Positions 37,441 through 49,816 are shown, counted from the stretch's first letter. The stretch: 64,000 bases of DNA from Blasia pusilla (GCA_050084515.1 CM114273.1:30070001-30134000); one strand, 5' to 3'. Notes: generated by a model from the sequence alone, not told the origin. Program-made: numbers and translations.

Positions 37441-39770
37441 CGGGATGTAATTGAAAATCGTAACTAGGGGGGCTAACTCGCAGATCTGAACCATTGAAGT
37501 TTTGGACGGATTTATGGCCTTCACTTGTGCCAGGTTTCACCACCATCCAATAGTAGTAACAGTCGTTCACTCCATGATAACATGAAAATGTCACAATGAC
37601 TCGAAATAATCTCACTCTTGATCCCTCTTTTTCTACCCTCCACACTCCACATGCGGCCCAAAAATCATGATTTTTTTTGAGGATGGAACCCCTAATCCAA
37701 AAATAGAGGGAAAAAGAAACAACTTCAAATGACCACTCACATTCATAACTAAAAATCGTAAACCCTAAAACCGGTCTTCCATTTTTTGTTGGAGCATGGA
37801 GATCTAACTCGCAGATCTGAACCGTTGACCATGTGGACGGATGTAAGGCCTCCTTGTGTGCTCTTTTTCATCACCATCCAATGGTCAAAGCAAGAGATAA
37901 CTCCATCCTAACATGAAAATGTCACAAGGACTTCAAAGAATCCTACTCAACGCCCTCTTACTCCTTCTTGGCATGTCAATTAGTACCCTGCACCCTCCAC
38001 ATGGGGCCCAAAAATCGTGAAACTTTTTTGAAGATGCCACCCTTAACCCAGCAACAGAGGAAGAAAGAAAAAACATCAAATGACCACTCATACACCGAAC
38101 TAAAAATTGTAAACCCTAAAATCGGTCTTCCATTTTAGGTTTGAGCATGGAGAACTAACTTGTAGATCTGAACCATTGAAGTTGTGGAAGACATTTATGG
38201 ACAAGCTCTGAAAATGTGCATGCTCATCCAATGGTGGAAAATAAAGTTACCACCATGTTACAATGAAAATGAGACAACGCCTACGAAAAAGACTACTCAA
38301 AGTCCTCGTCCTCCTGAACCTCCTCCTCCTCCTCCTCCTTAAATCTTGAAACTTTTCCCAAGGAGGAAATCCCTTTCGAGGAACACAAGCCAAAAGAAAA
38401 AATTACAAATGACCACTCACACATGGTATTAAAAACCATAAACCCTAAATAAGGTTTTTGATTTTTGGTATTAGTATGGAAGCTTCAATAGAAAATCTGG
38501 ACCATCGAAGTTCTCGAGAAATCTAATATCAAGGCTGGGAAAAATATTCATCCCCATCCAATGGTGGAAAGAAAAGAAACCACTATGTTACCATGAAAAT
38601 AATGCAACGCCTTAGAACAAGACTATTCAAAGTCCTCGTCCTCCTTCTTGATCCATCATTTTCTCCCCTCCTCCTTAACCATGAGTTCTAAAATCTTGAA
38701 ACTGTTCCTAGGGGAGTAACCCAACTCCAGGAACACAGATCAAAAGAAAAAATCACAAATGACCACTCACACATGGAATTAAAAATTGTAAACCCTAAAA
38801 CTCATCTTTCATTTTTGGTTTGAGCACGGAGAGGTAACTCGCATATCTAAACCGTTCAACATGTGGAGGGATTTAAGGCCTTAGTGTGTGCTAGGTTTCA
38901 TCACCATCCAATGGTGGGAGAAAAATACATCTTCATGATACAATGAAAATGCCATCAAGACTCGAAACAATCCCACTCAACGCCCTCTTCCTCCTTTTTG
39001 GCGTCGCATTTTGAACCCTCCACTTGGGGCCAAAAAATCATGAACATTTCTCCTGGATGGCAACCCTAACCCGTGAACAGAGGGAAAAAGAAGAAACTTC
39101 AAATGACCACTCACACATGGAATTAAAAATCATAAACCCTAAAATTGATCTTTCATTTTTGGTTTGAGCATGGAGAGCTAACTGGCAGATCTAAACCATT
39201 CAACATGTGGAGGGATTTAAGTCCTTGGTGTGTGATAGGTTTCATTACCATCCAATGGTGGGAGAAAAATTAAACTTCATGATACAATGAAAATGCCATA
39301 AGGACTCGAAACAATCCTACTCAACGCCCTCTTCCTCCTTTTTGGCGTCGCTTTTTGTACCCGTCACCCTCCACATAGGGGACCCAAAAATCATAAAAAA
39401 TTCTCCTGGATGGCAACCCTAACCTAGGAACAGAGGGAAAAAGAAAAAACTTCAAATGAACACTCACACATGGAATGAAAAATCATAACCCTAAAACTGA
39501 TCTTTCCTTTTTGGTTTGAGCATGGAGAGCTAACTGCCAGATCTGAACCGTTGAAGTAGTGGAGGGATTTAGGACCTTGGCTTGTGTTAACTTTCACTGC
39601 CATCCAAAGATGTGACAAATTTGTTAACTCCATGATGACATGAAAATGGCAAAGAGACGTGGAACCTTCTCTTCATACGTGAGCCCTCTTTTAGTACATT
39701 TCTGCTTGAACCAAGGGTGCAAGAATGTTCAATTTTTTTCCCGAGGGGAAACCCAATCCTAGGGACGTAG
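37441..39770. repeat. Tandem satellite array, about 343-bp period, 7 units
   Basis: The shared CAGATCTGAACC-like word falls at 37481, 37812, 38163, 38492, 38842, 39186 and 39538, giving intervals of 331, 351, 329, 350, 344 and 352 bp. Each unit also repeats CATCCAATGGT, TGACCACTCACACATGGAAT and CATAAACCCTAAA words. Units diverge noticeably, so the array is not young. Open frames inside it are not genes. Confidence 0.88.
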
Positions 39771-41426
39771 GACATATATATATTTATAGATCCCAACAAC
39801 ATTAAAAAAACACGTTAGCATTGGAGCATGAGATCACAAAAACACACTAGTCCTTATTTATGACTCTGTATTACTAGGCAAGTGAAAGAAGTACGACTAG
39901 TCTTTACTAAAGGGTTGCCACCTAAGCCTTGAGAGTTGTGCCTAAGCTTTGGGTGCAACCTAGAAATGCAAGATTTTTCTTCCAAGATACCCAAAAATTC
40001 CAAAATCTCTTCAAATACCTTGCATTATGTCTTCATTTGGTGTTTATAGTCTCTTAGACCTCTCGCAATTTACCCTCTTGAGTCTGCCGATCTAACGTGT
40101 CTACTCTAAACCACAGCTAACTTGATACCAAAGCTGGAGTTGGGGAAGTTGGAGCTTGAGTAGCGCATTTTGAAGTTGGCAAGTTGTAAATTTTCACCCT
40201 CCTCCCTTGTGATTTGTCTTTCATTCAGTTGGTAGATTCACACATAAACTCTAGCTTTGATCATTTTAGCTTGGGATCAACTAACTTGGGATTTTTTTGG
40301 TCTTACAAGATTTTCTTCTCTTGGTCCTTTGCGTCCTCCAAGTCAATTTGATATGAATTTATATAAACCGTTTGGAGATGTGATCAAACAAGCCATAGTG
40401 ACGCAACAAAGATTGCTTCATGGAATTGAGTGGTTCTTCAAATCGTTGTGACCTATCACTATTCAACTACAATCATGATCAAGACGAGATCGTACCTATT
40501 CATTGTTTGTACCCGCTTGTTGCCCAATGGGTTCTCCATAATGGCATTATTCTTACACTCTTCACATTAAGCCGATCAAAACCTTTAGATTTGAGCCTTC
40601 ATGAAATGTGGAGAGAGGGTTTGAATCAAGACATCTATCACAAGGAGACTAAATGAGAATCAATGAAGCTTGTTTAGAATAATTCTTCTTGAGGTTCTTA
40701 TGGTGGATATATGAGACACGATTTGAATTCCATTCGCCATGATAGATATGCCATGGATCAATTTCAACCACAACCCAAGAAGGTGGAGAGGTGGAGGTGG
40801 AGAGGTTAGAGTCCAAAGTTTCTATGATCTTATTCCTACAATACACATTTTGGAGTGTGGGGTTCCCTTCCAATTTTGTGATCTCTTCTTGATTTCACCG
40901 ATTACTCAAAAACTTAAAAAAAACTACTTACTATTTTATCACATGATAGAAATTCAATTACTATGATGGAATCATGAATACAAATAAGTGTTATAGTAAG
41001 GCTTCTTCCAATTGATCAACTTGAGTTGGTTATCGATGAAAATAATTTTGAGTTGCCTTGAGATCTACATATGGCTATCAATCCTTGTCTGTTTTGCCAT
41101 TACCATTACAGTTGCATTGACTTGCATTTAGCTTGCAATCGACTCGCAAAGAAACTTATGAGTCAAACTCACAAGCTGCGAGTTGTAGGACTCAAAATCA
41201 AGTCACACAAGACTTGTAAGTTTCAAATCATTTGCAAGTTTCTAGACTCGCAATTGCATATAGTCATTTGCGAGTCCTAGAACTAAAAGGTTGGCCATAA
41301 ATTTTATTTTTGCTTCCAAACCACTTCCAAACCCAATTCTTTTACTCACTTTGCAGCTAGTTTCTTTCTAAAATGGAGCTAGATCTTGAGATTTTTTGAG
41401 GAATAATTTTTGTAAGTTAAAGTATA
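39771..41426. other. AT-rich non-coding DNA
   Basis: No recognisable gene. Around 41100-41290 short words related to GACTCGCAA recur on both strands, giving weak internal repetition. Short open frames (40257-40656) have no domain. Confidence 0.45.
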
Positions 41427-41940
41427 TTATCACGTCTTTTAGGATAGATCGGTAGATCTAGTAAGGCGCCTTTGCGAGTAGTAGAAGACACGCTCAGGAG
41501 GTCGAGGATGACTTGTAAGGCCTCAGAAAACTTGTGAGCAGGTTTTTCCTTCATTTTGGCTCATTTGGAGCCATATTGAGGAACTTACTATTTTAGGCAA
41601 GTACCAGTTTGAGTATATTGTCAAATTTCTTTTTTGGGAAGTGGCCCTTGACCTCCTACACCAGGTCAAGAGCCAAGGAGGTGACTTGGGAGCATAGATT
41701 ACCATGGAGAGAGCTTGGAAGAGGGGAGGGGTATACCTCAAGGAGACAGAGCTTGAGAGCTCATTCTCTCTTTGTTGAACCTCTTGACAGAAGGCAGAGG
41801 AGCTATGGTCCCTTGCCTTGTGAATGTAACCCAAGCCTCTCATTAGAAGAGTGGGTTTGGTTTGACATTGAGAGAGACATGTGAGAGTGCACACATGTGA
41901 GAGCTATGGTGTTGTGAAAGAGATTTCACCTTATTTTACA
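41427..41940 (+). repeat. 5' LTR of copy B (without U3 start)
   Basis: Starts at TATCACGTCTTTTAGGATAG, which aligns with the internal LTR position TGTCACG of the other copies, and ends at CTTATTTTACA. The missing first part may be the inverted fragment at 46392-46517. Confidence 0.78.
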
Positions 41941-43404
41941 AAGAGAGAATGAGAGGGTGAGAGAGCTTCATGGGGGAGCTTGCAAGTTGCTTGATGTTTG
42001 ATGCAGGTTGCGGACCGTATTTCCCACTTCATGGCTCATGGGAGTGCTCACGGGAGCAAGAGCGACGTTGTTTTGACGTTTGTGTGCCAATTTTTCATGT
42101 GAGAGAGTGGCGCGCGGAAGCGCTGCCCAATTTCTAATAGGGATTGAGTATAGGAGCAAGTTGTCCCATGCCGGTGCTCTTAGGAGCACTATCTAGCTTG
42201 CTGATTTGTATTTTCATAGGTTTTACATTTTTGTTGGGAGAAATCAGCACGGAAGCGCTGCCAAAATTTTTGTAGGAGAAGAGACGTTGGGATTTACAAC
42301 AATCCTTGTCAATTTTTATTGGAAGGTTTGATTCAAAATATTTTTTGATCGTGAAGTTGTACACGCTTTGCAGTAGATAATGCGCAATTTGGAAGTATGA
42401 GCAAACGTCATGGCCAATTTTGCAAAAATGCCATTGTTAGGCAATTTTTAGGGTAAAATTGTTCAAACCATAAACGAACTGCCGCCTTCAACGGTCCGCC
42501 GTTGACGGTCCCCCATGGACAACCCACCTTAAATGGTCCACCGTCACCATCAACGGTCCATCGTCGCCGTCTCGCTGTCAACCTTGACCGTCGACCGCTG
42601 CTGCTGCCTACCGCCGCTTAGAGCTACGTTCGACCATTGTCGGGGATTGGTTGCTATTGCCACCATTACGGAGTGGACGGTCTTCCACGATGACCATTGA
42701 TTCTCTAACTTGCACCGCCACCACGAACTTTGTTGAGGCCGCCACCGTCATCGTAGTTTCGTCATCAACAAGTGATGGCAGGTGACCTCGGGTTATGGTG
42801 TTTGAGTTTTCATTTCATTCTGTTATGTTGTGATTGGTAGGTGCTCGACGACGATCGAGTACTGTGCTGTAACGCCCATAGTCGCAACGCGCCGCCGATT
42901 GTTACGCCGTGTTGCTCGTGGCCGCACCGCACCGTCTTGATCATGGAGCCGCTCCTTCACTAAGGAGTAGAGCTTGTGTATTGCTGATTGAGGAGGGTAT
43001 GCCACGGAATGCTGCATCCCATTATCGAGTGTCCTGCCGTTCCGTAGCCGTTTTGTGCCACCAGTGCCGCACCGTACCGCTGGATCCACACCTCATATTG
43101 AGGAGGTTTGAGCAACGTCAGTACGAGAGGAGTACGACTTGCTGATTGAAGGAGTTGCCTTCACGACCAAGTTGGGGTCGAGATTTGCAGTTGCCGAGGA
43201 GCGACATTGACATTATTGTCATGTTACCCCTTCTGGTCTCTTACCCTGCACGTGTGAGGGATTTCCGGGTATTGGGAATTTATTTGGGATATTGGGTTCC
43301 GTGTTGATGTTGAGAGCATCAATGATGTATGGGTTTAGGGGACATAGACCTGTGTGGGATGTCCAGAGTTGAGGATGGTTTGTCGATGAGATGATAGATC
43401 AGTT

Positions 43405-44640
43405 GATTTTCCACCATTGATGGGTCCAGATCAGAGTTCCCGGAGAGTTGGTGGTGTTATTGGTCTGTAGGCACAAGGGGCGATGGGATAAACAAGTGCA
43501 AAGACTCCTATTCCTGATGCTCAGGAGGAGCATGTGTTGAGTACAATGTTGGGGGCAGCCACGATGGTGTATCATGCTTTACTATTTTTTGCTTTCGATG
43601 TTATGACATTGGGAGGTACGACCACCGAGGTGTTTCGGCTGGCCGGTACTCTATTCTATGTGAGGGAGTTGAAGTTCCTATATCAAGTTCAGAGGTGATT
43701 GCAGAGGAGGTGATGGACGTGCCCTTGGATCGGATGCTCGGGCTGTCCACGTCAGATTCATGGCAGGCTGCGGCTGCTAGGATGGCGGAGATGCCCGCTA
43801 GACCCGTGATAGAGCGTGCCATGGCTTCTCTTGTTATTGTGTTGGTGGATAACCGGGGAGAGGTCTTCCAGTTGGTGAGTCCCGGAGGTAGAGCTTTTAG
43901 TCCCCAACGCGTCTTGTTGGATTGAGGAGCGCAACCCCTCATGTTGGGGAAAGAAGCATTTCAGAGGTTTGGGCCTGACGAGGGCCGATGTGGAGCATTT
44001 TCCATTCCAGATACAGAAATTCTTTGGTGGAGCGAGTACCACACAATATATCACCTGATAGGAGGTTGTGGTTAGGATTCGCCTGGGACATCCTATAGAT
44101 GAGTCTGTGGTGCGAGCCAAGGCGATAGTGATTGTTGTAGAGTCCTTTGACGTCTTGGTTGGTGGAGGAGTGTTATACCCGATGGGATTTTCCTTGGATT
44201 ATTGAGAGGAGTCAGCATCCTATAGACCAGGATGGCAGTAAGGTGATGGGCGCCTTAGCTCATTACCCATTCGATTTAGAGGTGCAGTGATCGAGCGATG
44301 GCCAGGAGAGATGGCGACCTTAGCAGCATTTAGCAGCGCCATCACTTGGCCTACTGATTTGATTGAGGGATATGTCCATGCAAAGGACACTCCCGTTCAT
44401 GAAATTTCTGTGGAGAGGAGTATCATGGTTGCCGCATCAATCCGTGGAGGAGAGGTGCCGCCTTGGGGCTCAACTGAGGAGCTTCGACGCTCAGCCATTG
44501 AGCATGTGCACACCGCGTGGAGCAAGACATTTGCATCAGAGCGTGATGGATCAGAGGAACCCGAGGTAGTCGAGAGTGCTATGATGACGCCCCTGGACAC
44601 CACACCCATTATGTGGCGCATCCTAGAGGAGGGTATTCGG
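43405..44640 (+). pseudogene. Protease and linker region of copy B
   Basis: Matches the same region of copies A and C. The protease Asp codon is at 43920-43922, but the next codon is TGA (DSG becomes D-stop-G). The linker and methyltransferase motif I form one continuous open frame, 44287-44772. That shows the methyltransferase is fused in frame to the upstream pol segment rather than being a separate insertion. Confidence 0.72.
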
Positions 44641-45592
44641 ATGTTGGATCTCTTTGGAGGGATTAGCACTAGGTTAGCTGGTGTTTTGCAGGCAGAAGTA
44701 CACGTGCAGAAGTGTCTGTATGTGAAGATTGATGATGTTGCAAGGCGCACTTCACTTCATCATATGGCATAGTTACGCCTCCGCTTTCCCATCTTGTTGT
44801 CTGTGTCCGCCATCCAAGGTTACCAAAGTTCCCTACCAAGGGACATTTCATTGTTGGGGGCGCAAGACTTGGAGCGGGTAGGGACCATAGACTTGGTCAT
44901 TGCTCGTTGGCCGTGTTAGGGCCAATTGATTTTTGGACAAAGTAGCGGGTTAGCTAACACTCGGCCCACCTTGTTTTAGGAGATGATGCAAAGCGTGCGA
45001 CATTTACAGGAGCATCAGCCTCGTTCTCCAGCATACATTATGAAGAATGTGCCAATTTTGGGCGATTCGAGGTCCCGCATGATGACGAGTGCACATAATG
45101 TGCGTGCATGGATCAATCCAAAAATGTTGCTAGATACGATAAGTGTAGGTTCTAGAGCATACCGCTCACGTCTTTGGTGGACCAACTTGGTACCACACGA
45201 GGTTTTTCGGAAGGCATATGCGAGAGTGGAGCACCCCTCCGATTTGTTGGTGGATTCTATTCTGGATCTAGGTCGCCGATCACAGGCAGTATGATACAAT
45301 GATCGATCGCCGTTGACTGTGGTCAATAGGATTGGCATGCCACAGGCAGCCTTTCCCACCTTGGTGAGTTTTCCCGCTTCTTATGCATTCAAGGAGGCCG
45401 CACTTGGCTTGGTTTGGGATGACCAAGTACAGCGGTTGGTGGAGCCAGCGCCGATGAGCGAGAGCAAGCGATGGGAAGCCTCTGATAGTGACGACAATAT
45501 CATCACTATCAGAGGCTTCACAACGCCATGTCTTGGGTCAGGCGATGGACCTGAATTGCTTGACATGGATTTTCAGCTTAGGAGTAGCTAAG
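44641..45592 (+). pseudogene. Retrotransposon-encoded C5 DNA methyltransferase, copy B
   Basis: Motif I is MLDLFGGIST at 44641-44670. The VKIDD block follows, then a TAG after HHMA. Motif IV is WPC with the Cys codon at 44914-44916, directly followed by TAG, as in copy A. Motif VI reads KNV (45043-45051). Motif VIII is SRLWWTNLVP near 45174-45200. One Gln codon (45283-45285) is still CAG where A has CAA and C has TAG. The segment ERE.AMG near 45450 runs into stops. LDMDFQL near the end corresponds to the motif X region in a shifted frame. Inactive. Confidence 0.82.
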
Positions 45593-45852
45593 CAACATCG
45601 TTTGCAGATGCGATAGATCACAGTTGTTGGGTTGGTAAGCCCCATACCTACCAAGACGGTTGAGGCAGTGGCTGGGGGCGGGACCCGAGGAGTTCGACAC
45701 GCAAAGGTTGATCAGAAGAGACACCCTAGGACTTCTTGGGATGTTTTTCAGGTACGCCGAGAGATGGTAGCGACAACAATCGAGCGTGGTGTTGGGTACT
45801 GCACATGAAGATCTGATTTTACAGTTGGCCGTAGGGGAGTAGTCGATTTTTA

Positions 45853-46391
45853 TTGTCCGAGAAAGGGTTGCACCATAGCAACTACCTACACCCGCGCCGA
45901 AGAGTCGTACCAGTAGTCACGATGGAGACTTGGGAGCCAGATATGGGCCCTAAGTTGATAAGAGGAGCGCGGCGATGGATACATCAGTTCTTGAGGAGTT
46001 ATAGGAGTTGCTTTGCATTTAGTATGCATGATTTGGGTACGCTAAAGGATCCAGGGATCCGCGTTGAGTTGTCGAGTGACACGTCGATCTTCCGACAACC
46101 CTACAGATACAGTGACATGGAGAGGGCTCTGATTCAGAGTAGAAGCCAGGCCTTAGTTGGAGTAAGACTAGTGGAGATGTCGAATGGAGAGTATGCATCT
46201 GCCACTGTCATGCCCGCCTAGAAGGATGTGCATGGCAATTGAACGGATAGGCGGATGTGTGGAGATTACCGACCTATCAATGAGAAGACCAAGTTTGATA
46301 GGTATGCCATGCCCATCCTTGAGGAGATCTTTGATGCTATTGGATATGCAAAGATCTTCAGTTTGTTAGATCTTTGATCCGGATACCATGT
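45853..46391 (+). pseudogene. N-terminal reverse transcriptase fragment, copy B
   Basis: Encodes METWEPDMGPKL, RVELSSDTSIFRQPYRYSDM and CGDYRPINEKTKFDRYAMP in two frames, then is cut after a GGATACCAT stretch before the YIDD active site. The inverted LTR fragment begins immediately after. Confidence 0.8.
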
Positions 46392-46517
46392 CGTGCGCAT
46401 ACACATCGCTACACAACAAACATCGTTGTCACCAAACACACACACACAAACACGTACAATCCCATGCTAACTCATGGCATCCAAACAATGAGACCAGAAG
46501 TACCAAAATATCTCCAA
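46392..46517 (-). repeat. Inverted LTR start fragment next to copy B
   Basis: 126 bp of LTR start (TTGGAGATATTTTGG to GTATGCGCAC) on the minus strand, abutting the end of the copy D LTR without spacer. It breaks off at the same LTR position as the fragment at 35233. Confidence 0.78.
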
Positions 46518-47165
46518 TAAAATAAGATCCAATCTCTCTCACAACACCATAGTTCTCACATATGTGCACTCTCACATGTCTCTCTCAATGTCAAACCTAA
46601 CCCACTCTCCTAATGAAAGGCTTGGGTTACACAAAAAAGGCAAGCAAGACCATAGCTCTGCCGCCTCATGCCAAGAGGTTCAACAAAGAGAGAATGAGCT
46701 CTCAAGCTCTCTCTCCTTGAGGTATACCCCTCCCCTCTCCCAAGCTCTCTCCATGGTAACACATGCTCCCAAGTCACCTCCTTGGCTCTTGACTTGATGT
46801 AGGAGGTCAAGGGCCACTTATCAAAAATATAAAGTTGATCATATACTCAAAATGGTACTTACCTAAAATAGTAAGTTCCTCAATATGGCTCCAAATGAGC
46901 CGAAACGAAGGGAAAATCTACTCTCTCAGATTTCCCAGGGCCTCAGTAGGTCATCCTCAATCTACTCACCATGTCCTCTACTACTCACGAAGGGGCTCTA
47001 CTAGATCTCACCGATCTATCCTAAAAGACGTAACAGTTATCGCGCGCATACACATCGCTACACAACATACATCGCTGTCACCGAACACACACACACAAAC
47101 ACGCACGATCCATGCTAACTGATGGCATCTAAAAAATGAGACAAGAAGTACCAAAATATTTCCAA
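46518..47165 (-). repeat. 3' LTR of copy D (most complete LTR in the window)
   Basis: About 648 bp, from TTGGAAATATTTTGG at 47165 through TGTTACGTCTTTTAGGATAG (near 47035) to GATCTTATTTTA at 46518. The left side follows a purine tract typical for second-strand priming. It defines the family LTR length. Confidence 0.78.
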
Positions 47166-47345
47166 TCGCCCCCCTAGCTGGTGGTTAGGTCCCTCTAACT
47201 CTAGATAGCCATCTATCCCTACCTACCATGACATACATCTCTCGAACGCTAAGAGCAAGAAGGCCGGTGCTCATATGGCCCCATCGTTAGTCGCCTTCTT
47301 GTCATCCATGTCACACACACAAGTCGGAATGTAGAACTACCTACT

Positions 47346-49306
47346 CTACGTACATCTGGGACACATCCATCGTCTGTGAGGAACCCTAGTGAGAGGTGGC
47401 GTCAAACATGCCATATGCCATCCTCTCGAACACCCATCACAGACTAGCATAGTGGCTGCACCACAAGCGGAACCATACAACATACACTGCAAGCCTACAA
47501 GAACTATTTCTAAGCTCTGATCAACTGTATAGTCAATGTTTGGAAGATGACATGGCGCACAGTTACGCACATGGTCCTTCCAAACCATACCATCGCGTCC
47601 CTCCAATAAGAGAACACCGGATGGCAGAACCTCACACACTCTCAAGATGATGCGCCCTCCAGTCACATCCAACATCGTGGATGCCATTTGTTGCAAGTAG
47701 ACATAGTCTCCTTGATGAAACCTCCGGATAGTAGGTCGATAACCACCTCCCCAAATATTTGCATACCTCAACGTATCCCGATGTTGCGCAATCGCCAAGT
47801 TCTCAACCGCCATGGGCATCACTCTCCAAAACAACTCAACCCTCTGAGAACATGCTTGCATCCATACATCAGGGTCCTCAAGGTTCAACACCTCACCAAC
47901 ATCTCGACGAATGGCCGCAGGTAAATCTGGCTCTCGGCCATAAAGCAACAACTACGGTGAGAAAGACGCTAAGGATGCCTACCTCTTGAATTTGTATCCC
48001 ATCGCCAACCACGACAACTGAAGGTCCCACTCTCTTAGGTGACCTCTCTGCAAGCCATACTTGCGTAGTCCTCTCTTCATCGTCTGCACAACCTGCTCCG
48101 CTAGTCCATCCGCCTCAAGATGATCTCGCAAAGTAGTGCGATGGTTGATCAGTGCTTGATCACACAAGGCCTGAAACTCCCCGCGGAACTCTGTAGCCTC
48201 GTCTGTCAACACCTCAGCTCATGCGCCATAATGACTCAACACTCAATCTAAGAAGGCATACGATACTCCCTCACTCGCTTTGTTAGGCTATGCAACCAAC
48301 TCTATCCACTTCGAGAAGTGCTCGACCATCACCAACACATAACGACTATGGTCGTCCGTCAAAGGCCAAAGGTCCTGCAAAATCCAAACTCCATCTATAA
48401 CCTAAACCCATGATCGGAAGTGGATGCAATTATGGAGTTGGAGCATTGAACGATGCTCAGACTCGATCACACGCCATGCATCTGGCAACAAACTGCTGAA
48501 CGTCAGTCTTCATGTCTCGCCACCAATACTGAATCTGGAGCAAGTTGTACGTCCGCTTCATTCCAAAATGACCCAACTCCTTGTGGGCATGACGTACCAT
48601 ACGTGCTCTCAGCAAAGGATGAGGCACTACACGCACTCTACCATTCTCCCACACTCGCAACACATGTATGCCCTTCCACCGGAACCGTATGGCTTGCTGT
48701 AGGATCCGATCCCGCTCTCTAGCACCGACTATGCTCGCGAAGCTAGCAATACGCACGTACTCCAAGACCACTCCATCGTCGTGAATGTCTCGGCCACCTG
48801 TCGTCTCCTCATCAGCCTCTGGATCTAGGGACTCTCCATTAGACCTCGCCATCAAAGTCTCAACAATTTGGCTCTCCAAAGCCAACAAGCCCAAATAGGC
48901 TAACGCATGCCATCTTGGCACCAACTCCTCATCACTCTCACCATGCCAACGAGCCCCAATCGCATCTCGCTAACTCGAGCATGGGTTACGGCTCAAATCA
49001 TCTGCATCCTGGTTGAGCGTCCCAAGTCTATGCACCACCTAGAATTCATACTCCTACAACAAAAGAGCCCACCTCGCAAGCTTCCCTGTAAGCTTGTCAG
49101 ACTCCATCAACCACTTAAGTGGCTGATGACTAGTAATGATAGTAAAGGGATTGCCGAATAAATAACATCTGAAATGTGCGACAGTCCACACTGCAGCCAA
49201 GCACTCACCCTCATACGAGCTATACTTGGTCTCTACAGCGTTGTTCGAGCGACTAGCGTAAGCCACCACAAACTATCTACCATCATCGTCATGCTGGGTT
49301 GTCATG
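47346..49306 (-). pseudogene. RNase H, integrase and PHD finger of copy D
   Basis: RNase H: VAYASRSNNAVETKYSSYEG and LFGNPFTII (49269-49054). Integrase zinc-binding HHCC: HAHKELGHFGMKRTYN and CMACDRV (about 48620-48460). Integrase core: WSLDF, TDEATEF and DGLAEQVVQTMKRG (48420-47979); the second Asp region reads TDEATEF instead of DHGTEF. The 47951-47346 frame is open for 201 codons: GREPDLPAAIRRD, a GPY/F-like LLEGRDGMVWKDHV segment, and a C-terminal PHD finger at about 47489-47350. PHD ligands are CMLY, CDGC, HMAC and CPRC; the second Cys has become Tyr. Stops elsewhere make it defective. Confidence 0.85.
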
Positions 49307-49816
49307 ACAATTAGGATAGATCGGTGGGATCTAGCAGAGCATCTGCACGAGTAGTGGAGGAAAGGCCCAAGAGGTTGAGGATGACCTGTTGAGGCCCCGG
49401 GAAACCTGAGAGAGTAGGTTTCCCCTTCGTTTCGGCTCATTTGGAGCCATATAGAAAAACTTACTCTTTCGGGTAAGTTTCCATGTTGTGGATAGTTGAC
49501 TTTCCACTTTGGGAAGTGGCCCTTGACCCGCTACAGTAGGTCAAAAGCCGAGGAGGTGACTTGTGAGCAAAGGTTACCGTTGAGAGGGATTGGTAGAGGG
49601 AAGGGGGTATACCTCCAAGAGAGAGAGAGCTTGAGAGCTCATTCTCTCTTTGTTGAACCTCTTGGCATAAGGCGGCGGAGCTATGATCCCTTGCCTTGTG
49701 AGTGTAACCCAAGCCTTTCATTAGGAGAGTGGGTTTGGTTTGACCTGAGAGAGAGTGCACACCTTTGAGAGCTATGGTGTGCGATGGTGTAGACAGAGAT
49801 TGGATCTTACTTTACA
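49307..49816 (+). repeat. 5' LTR of copy C (without U3 start)
   Basis: Begins TGTCATGACAATTAGGATAG at the same internal LTR position as copy B and ends CTTACTTTACA. The inverted piece at 35233-35362 supplies exactly the missing 130 bp, giving a complete LTR of about 640 bp after re-inversion. Confidence 0.8.

Larger units (their letters stand above)
41427..46391 (+). mobile_element. Ty3/gypsy DNMT-family element, copy B (gag-deleted, 3'-truncated)
   Basis: The LTR lacks its first ~130 bp (LTR portion 41427-41940), followed by leader (41941-43400), then a direct jump at about 43405-43415 to the region before the protease. Relative to copy A this deletes about 1.84 kb including all of gag. Protease, linker, methyltransferase and the first third of RT follow. 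The element ends at about 46391 inside RT, joined to an inverted LTR fragment. It is defective. Confidence 0.83.
46392..49306 (-). mobile_element. Ty3/gypsy DNMT-family element, copy D (3' part, inverted)
   Basis: Reading the minus strand from 49306, the element starts inside RNase H at the point where copy A ends. It continues through integrase and the PHD finger (stop at 47348-47346), a 3' untranslated region with a GGGGGG purine tract (complement near 47168-47174), and a full LTR (47165-46518). Directly after that LTR another LTR start (46517-46392) is attached. D completes copy A if the 35.23-49.31 kb segment is inverted. Confidence 0.83.

Noticed and set aside
37441-39770. CRISPR-like array
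   Set aside because: The units are about 343-bp tandem repeats without short conserved repeats and unique spacers, in a eukaryotic genome.
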